From the NCBI GenBank assembly GCA_030544185.1, contig JAUNRO010000054.1, positions 1 through 12,818 of the forward strand: a stretch of DNA of 12,818 nt. The letters are read 5' to 3'. Under the pieces are notes generated by a model. It worked only from the letters and a program-made list of their open reading frames with translations. It made no database searches and was not told where the DNA came from. The DNA comes from Propionibacteriaceae bacterium. Its GTDB lineage: Bacteria > Actinomycetota > Actinomycetes > Propionibacteriales > Propionibacteriaceae. The translations under genes and the position numbers were made by a program. Of this stretch, positions 1 through 6,832 are shown one piece after another. How positions within the stretch are numbered: the first letter of the stretch is position 1; every line of letters starts with the position of its first letter.

Positions 1-173
1 ACTTCGACTGGGACATGATCTTCGAGGCCTTCGACGCCACCGGCATCGACCCTGCCTACGCCGAGGCGTGGCGCGAGCTCGGCTACCTCGTCACCGAGAT
101 GAACCGGCACACCTTCACTGCGCACGAGGTCGAAGCCTGGGATGAAGCGGTCGAGCGGCATATGGAGGAGTAG
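1..173 (+). CDS. Unidentified protein, C-terminal fragment (5' end outside window)
   Basis: An open frame enters from the left edge (first complete codon at base 3) and ends at TAG 171-173, giving the last 56 residues of a protein. The visible part is acidic and rich in aromatic residues, begins FDWDMIFEAFDATG and ends HMEE, and looks like a small alpha-helical domain. I do not recognise the family. Its 3' end carries the purine-rich ribosome binding site of the next gene, and only 2 nt separate the two genes, so they are probably co-transcribed. The reading is supported by the G/C-rich third positions and by this coupling. No function can be assigned from the fragment. Confidence 0.7.
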   Translation, partial: FDWDMIFEAFDATGIDPAYAEAWRELGYLVTEMNRHTFTAHEVEAWDEAVERHMEE

Positions 174-175
174 TC

Positions 176-598
176 ATGGTGGACCTCACGGAGTACGAGC
201 AGCGGGGAGGCCTGGAGACCCCCTTCGAGCTCACGAAGAAGCACCAGAGGGCGCAGGAGGAGTCTGGGCGCATCCGTGAACACGCACATCGGCTCGCTCA
301 ACAGGCACCACCGCTGCAGCCGGGGGAGGTCTCCGAGCTCAGCCGCTTGCTCGGCCATCGAACTCCGCCTCACGAGTTGATGCGGTGGCGGCTGCGCCTG
401 TATTGCGGCCACGTGGTCGAGACGACCTCCCACTACACCCACAAAACGTTGCACAGCGCCTTCACCGGCTCGACTTGCTGCCCGGAATGCGAACTGGACC
501 CCGCGACCATCGTGGATGGGGAGGCGATCGGTCTGGCAGAAGAGCCACCCGCGCCGGCGGGAGGTGACACCGACCAAGTCCCGCTGGCCGACGTGTAG
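176..598 (+). CDS. Hypothetical 140-aa protein with zinc-ribbon-like Cys/His motif
   Basis: The ATG at 176 is preceded by a strong Shine-Dalgarno sequence, GGAGGAG (164-170), five bases upstream, which fixes the start. The N-terminal half is charged and helical. The second half has a C77-x-H79 pair followed by C101-C102-x2-C105 (CCPEC), with His86, His89 and His93 between. This pattern could hold a single zinc ion. The tail (from about residue 122) is Pro/Ala/Asp-rich and likely disordered. I recall similar small proteins with a CGHVVE...CPEC layout in actinomycetes, always annotated as hypothetical, so the function is unknown. It follows the truncated upstream gene by 2 nt and is separated from the next operon by 67 bases. 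It may be unrelated to the restriction-modification operon. Confidence 0.8.
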   Translation: MVDLTEYEQRGGLETPFELTKKHQRAQEESGRIREHAHRLAQQAPPLQPGEVSELSRLLGHRTPPHELMRWRLRLYCGHVVETTSHYTHKTLHSAFTGSTCCPECELDPATIVDGEAIGLAEEPPAPAGGDTDQVPLADV

Positions 599-653
599 CA
601 GCTGGCTGGCTGAGAAACTCGGAGGAACCGGCAAAGATCAGGCTTAATCGTAC

Positions 654-659
654 TAGCAT
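654..659 (+). promoter_or_regulatory. Candidate -10 element of a leaderless promoter for the R-M operon
   Basis: TAGCAT (4 of 6 matches to TATAAT) ends six bases before the GTG at 666, which places the expected transcription start on the start codon itself. No Shine-Dalgarno sequence lies within 15 bases of that GTG, and an in-frame TAG at 654-656 rules out any earlier start. This fits a leaderless mRNA, which is common in actinobacteria. No convincing -35 box is visible at 16-19 bases spacing. The rest of the 599-665 gap holds an orphan GGAGGAAC at 621-628, which is too far from the GTG to serve it, and no terminator hairpin. Confidence 0.45.
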
Positions 660-665
660 GGGCTC

Positions 666-866
666 GTGACCGAGCCTTGGGTGTCAGCCGATGAGATCGC
701 CGAACATCTCGGCGTGACCAAAGACAGCGTCTACACCTGGATCGCCAAACGGAAGATGCCGGCACACCGGGTCGGGCGGCTCTGGAAGTTCCAGCTGAGC
801 GAGGTCGACGCTTGGGTCCGAGCCAAGGGGGCAGACGAGAGCAGTCCTAAGGACGAGGACGGCTGA
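666..866 (+). CDS. Excisionase-type helix-turn-helix DNA-binding protein (HTH_17 family)
   Basis: This is a 66-residue protein that is almost entirely one MerR/excisionase-like winged HTH domain. Residues about 5-26 (SADEIAEHLGVTKDSVYTWI) form the HTH, and GRLWKF at 38-43 is the typical wing. It ends in a short charged tail. Such proteins bind DNA either as phage or plasmid excisionases or as small regulators, and they often head R-M and other defence operons. Because no integrase is present, I infer a regulatory role for this operon or a recruitment role for the complex. The start is GTG 666, the only possible one, since TAG lies in frame at 654-656. Translation is probably leaderless. The stop codon overlaps the helicase ATG by one base (TGATG), a translational coupling signal. 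Confidence 0.87.
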   Translation: MTEPWVSADEIAEHLGVTKDSVYTWIAKRKMPAHRVGRLWKFQLSEVDAWVRAKGADESSPKDEDG

Positions 867-3800
867 TGGAGATCATCGACAACATCAACCGGCTCTTGGG
901 GGAGGACCTCAGGCGGACGATCACACCGGGTGCCCGGCTCCGCGTCGCAGCGTCCACCTTCTCGATCTACGCGTTCGAGGCGCTCAAGGACGAGCTCACG
1001 GACCTAGAGTCGTTGGAGTTCATCTTCACTTCGCCCACGTTCGTGGCCAGCGAGGCAACAGATCGGGCTCGAAAGGAGCGACGAGAGTTCTTCATCCCGC
1101 AGGCGCGGCGTGAGTCCAGCCTCTACGGCTCCGAGTTCGAGATCCGTCTCCGCAACAAGCTTAACCAGCGCGCCATAGCCCGTGAGTGCGCCGAGTGGAT
1201 CAAGTCCAAGGTCACCTTCAGGTCGAACAAGACCGGTGCCCAGATGCAGCAGTTCGCCGTCGTGGATGACGCCACCGCCTACATGCCACTGCACGGCTTC
1301 ACCTCGGCCGACCTCGGTTACGAGAAGGGTGATGCCGTCTCCTACCTGGTGAACAAGCTCGACGACACACCGATGACGGCCGCCTACCTCCAGACCTTCG
1401 ACCAGATCTGGAACAGCCCTCGGCAGGTCGAGGACGTCACCGAACTCATCCACGAGCACATCTCCTCGGTGTACGCGGAGAACAGTCCCGAGCGGATCTA
1501 CTTCCTCATCCTCTACAACCTCTTCGCCGAGTTCCTCGAGGACATCAGCGAGGACGTGCTCCCCAACGACCTCACCGGGTACAAGGACACCGAGGTCTGG
1601 AACCGCCTCTACAACTTCCAGCGCGACGCCGCCACCGGCATCATCAACAAGCTTGAGATGTACAACGGCTGCATCCTGGCTGACAGCGTCGGCCTCGGTA
1701 AGACGTTCACCGCGCTTGCCGTCATCAAGTACTACGAGCTGCGCAACAAGTCGGTCCTAGTTCTCGCCCCGAAGAAGCTCTCCGACAACTGGACGACCTA
1801 CAACAGCCCCTACGTCACCAACATCCTCGCCAAGGACCGCTTCAACTACGACGTCCTCGCACACACCGACCTCTCACGAGACCGAGGCCTCTCCGGGAGC
1901 CTCGACCTCGCGAAGGTGAACTGGGGCAACTTCGACTTGGTCGTCATCGACGAGTCCCACAACTTCCGCAACGCGGACTACGCCGAGGAGCGCGAGAGCC
2001 GTTACCAGCGCCTGATGCGTCAGGTGATCCAGCAGGGTGTGAAGACCAAGGTGCTGATGCTCTCAGCCACCCCGGTCAACAACCGGTTCCTCGACCTCAA
2101 GAACCAGCTCGCCTTGGCCTACGAGGGAGAGTCCGAGAACCTCTCCGCCAAGCTGGACATCACCACGAGCATCGAGCAGGTGTTCCGCGATGCCCAGATC
2201 GCCTTTAAGAAGTGGTCGGAGCTTCCAGCTGAAGAACGCACCACCGACGCGATCCTCCAGATGCTCGACTTCGACTTCTTCGAGCTCCTCGACGCGGTCA
2301 CCATCGCGCGGTCCCGGAAACACATCCAAGCGTTCTACGACACCTCCGAGATCGGCGTCTTCCCCAAGCGCCGGCCGCCGATCTCGATCCGAGAGCCACT
2401 CACCGACCTCCCCGACGCGCCGAGCTTCAACGAGATCTTCGAACAACTGCAGCAGCTGAACCTCGCGGTCTACGCGCCCTTGTCGTACGTGCATGCCAGC
2501 AAGATGCAGAAGTACATCGACCTGTCCAGCGTCGAGGGCGGCACCGCGCGCGGCAACCTCGGCCAGGCAGGCCGCGAGCGCGGACTCCAGAAGCTGATGA
2601 CGGTCAACCTGCTCAAGCGCCTGGAGAGCTCGGTCGAGGCCTTCCGCATCACCCTGAGGAAGGTCGACAGCGCAGTGAGCCAGGCGCTCAAGACACTCGA
2701 CAACCACGACGGTGTGGTCGAGGACCTCGGCGTCGGGCTGGACATCGATGCTGACGACGATGACTTCGACGTGCCGGAGAACCTGTCGGTTGGGAAGAAG
2801 TTCCAGATCGACCTCGCCGACATGGACACGGTGTCGTGGCGCACCGACCTCTGGCACGATCGCGAAACGCTGCGCGAGCTCATCGACGCCATGGACCAGG
2901 TCACGCCTGAGCACGACCGCAAGCTCCAGCGGCTCAAGCAGGAGATCCTGACCAAGGTCCAGAACCCCATCAACGGCGGCAACAAGAAGGTCCTGCTCTT
3001 CTCCGCCTTCGCCGACACGACCGTCTACCTCTACCGCGAACTTGCTCCGGTACTCAGCGAGTCCGAGGGGCTCGACCTGGGCCTGGTCACCGGGAACATC
3101 AGACCGAAGACCACTTTGGGAGACGGGTACGACTTCCAGAAGGTCCTCACCCTGTTCTCGCCGAGGTCCAAGGACAAGGACCTCGTGTTCCCGAACGAAT
3201 CGGCATCGATCGACGTCCTGATCGGCACCGACTGCATCTCCGAGGGACAGAACCTCCAAGACTGCGACTACCTGATCAACTACGACATCCACTGGAACCC
3301 GGTGCGGATCATCCAGCGGTTCGGTCGCATCGACCGGATCGGCTCGGCCAACGCGACGATCCAGATGGTCAACTTCTGGCCTGACATCTCCCTTGACGAG
3401 TACATCAATCTCAAGGAACGAGTCGAGAACCGCATGGTCATCGCCGACCTCGCAGCGACCGCCGACGACAACCTCCTGACCCAGCAGGCAGGTGACACTG
3501 CCTTCCGTCGGGAGCAGTTGCGCAAACTCCAGGACGAGATCCTCGAGCTTGAGGATGCAAACACCGGTGTCTCGATCACCGACCTCGGTCTCAACGACTT
3601 CCGTATGGACCTGCTGTCCTACATGGAGACCTACGGCGACATCGCCTCAGCGCCCAAGGGCCTCCATGCCGTTGTCCCTGCGGACCCGGCCAAGGGACTC
3701 CAGCCGGGCGTGATCTTCGCCCTGCGCAGCGTCGACGAGCAGGTCAAGGTCAACCGACACAACCGACTGCACCCGCACTACCTCGTGTACCTCGGCAATG

Positions 3801-4126
3801 ACGGCGACGTGGTCGCCGACCACACCGAGGTGAAGGCACTGCTCGATCTCATCCGCAGCAGCGCCCGCGGCAGGAACGAACCCATTGCGCCCGCTTTCCG
3901 CGTCTTCAATGCCGCCACCCGAGAAGGCGTAGATATGAGCGCCTACTCGACGCTCCTCAACCAGGCGATCGGCTCACTCATCGACGTCACGGAGCAACGA
4001 GACATCGACAGTCTCTTCGCGGGTGCCAGGACCACGGCCCTGCAGCAGAGCTTCGCGGGATTGGATGACTTCGAGCTGATCGCCTTCCTCGCGATCGTCG
4101 AGCCGGAGGGGCCCCTCGATGATTGA
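866..4126 (+). CDS. SNF2-type helicase with N-terminal PLD-like domain
   Basis: A 1086-residue superfamily 2 helicase of the HepA/SNF2 type. Residues about 1-165 resemble the PLD-like domain found in front of such helicases (ASTFSIYAFEALKDEL near the start, HGFTSADLG at 143-151). The H-x-K catalytic motif is not apparent: the expected segment reads QMQQFAVVDD at 126-135, so this domain probably binds rather than cuts. The ATPase core is intact. It has Walker A GLGKT 276-280, motif II DESHN 362-366, motif III SATP 400-403, motif V SEGQNLQ, and motif VI QRFGRIDR 817-824 with both arginine fingers. An acidic patch (626-635) sits between the lobes. The ATG overlaps the previous stop and has GAGGA at 855-859. 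Its 3' end overlaps the DUF4391 gene by 8 nt. It probably translocates on or remodels DNA for the type III R-M proteins encoded downstream (inference). Confidence 0.9.
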   Translation: MEIIDNINRLLGEDLRRTITPGARLRVAASTFSIYAFEALKDELTDLESLEFIFTSPTFVASEATDRARKERREFFIPQARRESSLYGSEFEIRLRNKLNQRAIARECAEWIKSKVTFRSNKTGAQMQQFAVVDDATAYMPLHGFTSADLGYEKGDAVSYLVNKLDDTPMTAAYLQTFDQIWNSPRQVEDVTELIHEHISSVYAENSPERIYFLILYNLFAEFLEDISEDVLPNDLTGYKDTEVWNRLYNFQRDAATGIINKLEMYNGCILADSVGLGKTFTALAVIKYYELRNKSVLVLAPKKLSDNWTTYNSPYVTNILAKDRFNYDVLAHTDLSRDRGLSGSLDLAKVNWGNFDLVVIDESHNFRNADYAEERESRYQRLMRQVIQQGVKTKVLMLSATPVNNRFLDLKNQLALAYEGESENLSAKLDITTSIEQVFRDAQIAFKKWSELPAEERTTDAILQMLDFDFFELLDAVTIARSRKHIQAFYDTSEIGVFPKRRPPISIREPLTDLPDAPSFNEIFEQLQQLNLAVYAPLSYVHASKMQKYIDLSSVEGGTARGNLGQAGRERGLQKLMTVNLLKRLESSVEAFRITLRKVDSAVSQALKTLDNHDGVVEDLGVGLDIDADDDDFDVPENLSVGKKFQIDLADMDTVSWRTDLWHDRETLRELIDAMDQVTPEHDRKLQRLKQEILTKVQNPINGGNKKVLLFSAFADTTVYLYRELAPVLSESEGLDLGLVTGNIRPKTTLGDGYDFQKVLTLFSPRSKDKDLVFPNESASIDVLIGTDCISEGQNLQDCDYLINYDIHWNPVRIIQRFGRIDRIGSANATIQMVNFWPDISLDEYINLKERVENRMVIADLAATADDNLLTQQAGDTAFRREQLRKLQDEILELEDANTGVSITDLGLNDFRMDLLSYMETYGDIASAPKGLHAVVPADPAKGLQPGVIFALRSVDEQVKVNRHNRLHPHYLVYLGNDGDVVADHTEVKALLDLIRSSARGRNEPIAPAFRVFNAATREGVDMSAYSTLLNQAIGSLIDVTEQRDIDSLFAGARTTALQQSFAGLDDFELIAFLAIVEPEGPLDD

Positions 4127-4841
4127 GCAGGTCGGCCCGAAGACGTTGTTCCAGTGGCCCGCTGCCGCTCGGGTCGATCGCATCATCTCCAAGGAGCGCC
4201 TGTACTCCGAGGGCGGCGTGACAACTGCGGTCCGCCAGCGTTTCGTCGACCAGGTCCAGCGGGTCCGCTGGGCATACAAGCTTGGCGAGGAGTCCGTCCG
4301 GCTCAAGGGCACGGCTAACGTCTCCGAGATTCAAGTATTCGAGATTGAGCTCAAGGACGCCACGCTGGACGACACGGTGCTCGCCACCATCGACAGGTCC
4401 ATCCCGTCTCCGATCGTGTTCGAGCTGAGCCGAGACGACGGCGACTGTGTCGAGCAGGCGATGTCCGCCGCCGACGTGCAGGCCCCCACTGGGAAGCCGA
4501 AGGCCAAGTCCTACTTCCGTTCAGGATGGATCCGAGAGACGGACGAGCGTGCTCCGCTGCCGCAAGCGCTCGACATCGAAGGGCTCTACGCACAGCTGCT
4601 GGGTGCCCTCCTCCCACATCCGCTTCGACGCGGCGAGAAACTATCGGACGGCATCGCCAGGATGGAGCACATCCGAAAGTTGGAGCGGGAAATTGGCCGG
4701 CTCGAGAAGAAGGTGCGCCGCGAGCCACAGTTCAACCGCAAGGTCGAGCTTCGACGAGACCTTCGCGCGCTCCAGACCGAACTTGGCACTACGACTACCA
4801 CAGACGAGACGACGACAGAGGACGCCACGTGGAGAAGCTAG
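4119..4841 (+). CDS. DUF4391 domain protein
   Basis: A 240-residue protein that matches my recollection of DUF4391: FQWP near the N-terminus, WAYKL at 51-55, the signature IDRSIPSPIVFEL at 91-103, and LPQALDIEGLYAQLL at 147-161. Residues about 184-222 form a strongly basic, probably coiled-coil helix. The tail is Thr/Asp/Glu-rich and low in complexity. The family has no established biochemical role that I know of. It is typically encoded between a SNF2-like helicase and a type III methyltransferase, as here, so I infer an adaptor or DNA-contacting subunit. The ATG overlaps the helicase end by 8 nt and is preceded by GGAGGGG (4104-4110). Its last 13 bases overlap the preferred GTG start of mod. 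Confidence 0.87.
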   Translation: MIEQVGPKTLFQWPAAARVDRIISKERLYSEGGVTTAVRQRFVDQVQRVRWAYKLGEESVRLKGTANVSEIQVFEIELKDATLDDTVLATIDRSIPSPIVFELSRDDGDCVEQAMSAADVQAPTGKPKAKSYFRSGWIRETDERAPLPQALDIEGLYAQLLGALLPHPLRRGEKLSDGIARMEHIRKLEREIGRLEKKVRREPQFNRKVELRRDLRALQTELGTTTTTDETTTEDATWRS

Positions 4842-6829
4842 ACATGCACTCACCCGATCTGACCGAGCAGAACATCGACAAGATCGCCGAGCTGTTCCCC
4901 ACGGTCATCACGGAATCCGTCGATGAGGACGGCAGTTCTGTGCGGGCCATCGACTTCGACCTGCTCCGCCAGGAACTCTCCGACCACGTCGTCGAGGGAG
5001 CACGGGAGCGGTACCAGCTCGACTGGCCCGGCAAGCGCGCGGCACTCTTCGCCGCCAACACGCCCATCGCCAAGACCCTTCGGCCTGTGCGCGATGAGTC
5101 CGTCGACTTCGACACCACGAAGAACCTGTTCATCGAGGGCGACAACCTCGAGGCCCTCAAGCTCCTCCAGGAGTCGTACCTCGGCAAGATCAAGCTCATC
5201 TACATCGACCCGCCGTACAACACGGGCAACGACTTCGTGTATGCCGACAAATTCGCGACTAGCTCAGCTGAGGAGCTCAAGCGCTCGGGCCAGGTCAGCG
5301 AGGATGGGGTACCACTGGTCACGAACTCCAGTGCGAACGGGCGATTCCACTCGGATTGGCTGAGCATGATGTTCCCGCGCCTCAAGCTCGCGCGAAACCT
5401 GCTCACTGACGACGGCGTCCTTGTCGTGTCTATCGACGAGAACGAGCACGCAAACCTCGTGAACCTAGGCACCGAGGTATTCGGTACGGACGCTTACGTT
5501 GGCGAGATCGTTCTTAAGAACAGCAGTAAGAACGACCAAGCCTACATTTCGATGCAGCACGAGTACATCGTGTTCTTCGTCAAGAACAAGACCGCCAACC
5601 CCGGAGACTGGACGGAGCGCAAGGGCGGGCTGGAGAAGATCTACGCCGCCTTCGAGGGGTTCAAGAACGAGCACGGCGAGGATTGGCCAGCCATTCACTC
5701 TGCAGCTAAGGAGTGGTATAAGGGCTTCGCTGACAGCGATCCAGTGACTGGCAGCAAGCACTACAGCTACATGGACGAGCGGGGTGTCTACTTCGCGAGT
5801 GACATCTCGGGGCCGAACGACGGTCAGTATGTCTATGACCTAGCGCATCCGGACACAGGCGAGACATGCAAGATGCCGGCGTCGGGCTGGCGCTATCCCG
5901 AAGACGAGATGAAGCTCCGAGTGGCCGACGGCCTCGTCCACTTCGACGTGGACCACACAAGCGTTCCGAAGAACAAGACCTACCTCGCAAACACCGAGAC
6001 GCAGAGCCTCACCAGCATCCGGTACGTCGACGGCCGCGCGGCCTCGAAGCGGCTCGCCGCCCTGTTCGGGGAGAAGGTCTTCACCAACCCCAAGGACGAG
6101 TTGTTGCTGCGAGACATCTACAAGGCGGTGGGCGTTGCCGATGGCGACATCGTGCTCGACATGTTCTCCGGGTCGGGGTCCGCTCTCCAAGCCGTGTGGG
6201 AGCTGAACCTCGCCACAGGCGATGCGGCGCGCTTCATCGGTATTCAGGTGGCCGAGGACCTAACCGCCACGTTGAAGACAGCCAAGGGTGCCGCGAAACA
6301 GATCATCACTAACGCGATCAGGCACCTGACCAAGTTGGGCAAGCCCACAACCGTCGCCGAGATCGGGAAGCAGCGACTTCGGCTCGCTGGCGAGAAGCTC
6401 AGTGACAAGGCCGCGATGCTGGATGTCGGGTTCAGGTCGTTGAAGGTCGACGCGACGAACATGGAAGACGTCCTGCGCACTCCTGACGAGACCGAGCAGG
6501 CGGCACTGTCTGGCCTCGAGGACAGCGTCAAGCCCGACCGATCGGCCGAGGACTTGCTCTTCCAGGTCCTCCTCGATTGGGGCCTGGACCTCGCGTTGCC
6601 AGTCAACATGGAGCCGCTCGACGACCAGGAGATCCTTGTCGTCGAAGAGGACGCGTTGGTTGCGTGCTTCGACGCCGAGGTGTCTTCCGACACGGTCCGC
6701 GAGATGGCGAAGCGGGAGCCGCTGCGTGCGGTTTTCCGGGACTCTGGGTTCGCCTCGGACGACGATCGGATCAACGCGGAGCAGATCTTCAAGGAGCTCT
6801 CGCCTGCGACAGACGTGAAGGCGATCTGA
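4829..6829 (+). CDS. mod: Type III restriction-modification DNA methyltransferase (Mod), N6-adenine type
   Basis: A 666-residue beta-class amino-methyltransferase that transfers a methyl group from SAM to adenine in a short asymmetric site and is the recognition subunit of a type III R-M enzyme. The catalytic motif IV is DPPYNTG, starting at residue 127. The SAM-binding motif I is FSGSG at 446-450. The ~310 residues between them hold the target recognition domain. The C-terminal part (VGFRSLKVDATNMEDV, then LLFQVLLDWGLDLALP, and FRDSGF near the end) is typical of this Mod group. I chose GTG 4829 because it gives MEKLDMHSPDLTEQN, matching the N-terminus I recall for homologues, and because AGAGGA lies at 4816-4821. 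ATG 4844 is a possible alternative. The frame is open to 4526, but that upstream part is low-complexity shadow of DUF4391. Res follows after 3 nt. Confidence 0.93.
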   Translation: MEKLDMHSPDLTEQNIDKIAELFPTVITESVDEDGSSVRAIDFDLLRQELSDHVVEGARERYQLDWPGKRAALFAANTPIAKTLRPVRDESVDFDTTKNLFIEGDNLEALKLLQESYLGKIKLIYIDPPYNTGNDFVYADKFATSSAEELKRSGQVSEDGVPLVTNSSANGRFHSDWLSMMFPRLKLARNLLTDDGVLVVSIDENEHANLVNLGTEVFGTDAYVGEIVLKNSSKNDQAYISMQHEYIVFFVKNKTANPGDWTERKGGLEKIYAAFEGFKNEHGEDWPAIHSAAKEWYKGFADSDPVTGSKHYSYMDERGVYFASDISGPNDGQYVYDLAHPDTGETCKMPASGWRYPEDEMKLRVADGLVHFDVDHTSVPKNKTYLANTETQSLTSIRYVDGRAASKRLAALFGEKVFTNPKDELLLRDIYKAVGVADGDIVLDMFSGSGSALQAVWELNLATGDAARFIGIQVAEDLTATLKTAKGAAKQIITNAIRHLTKLGKPTTVAEIGKQRLRLAGEKLSDKAAMLDVGFRSLKVDATNMEDVLRTPDETEQAALSGLEDSVKPDRSAEDLLFQVLLDWGLDLALPVNMEPLDDQEILVVEEDALVACFDAEVSSDTVREMAKREPLRAVFRDSGFASDDDRINAEQIFKELSPATDVKAI

Positions 6830-6832
6830 GTC

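Noticed and set aside
666..866. True phage or plasmid excisionase
   Set aside because: The fold is right, but there is no integrase or attachment site nearby, and the gene overlaps the helicase start, which fits an operon regulator better.
2063..3292. Long antisense open frame (409 codons) opposite the helicase
   Set aside because: It mirrors the helicase codons in a high-GC gene, gives a Val/Leu/Asp-rich sequence with no motif, and has no promoter or ribosome binding site. The helicase on the other strand has all its motifs.
4789..4825. Phase-variable simple repeat controlling mod
   Set aside because: The ACGAC-like units are imperfect and few, unlike the long pure tandem repeats inside phase-variable mod genes. 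Kept only as a minor note.
4526..4828. N-terminal extension of mod to an ATG at 4526
   Set aside because: The extra ~100 residues are Arg/Ala/Pro-rich with no similarity to Mod proteins and overlap DUF4391 in another frame. GTG 4829 gives the family N-terminus.
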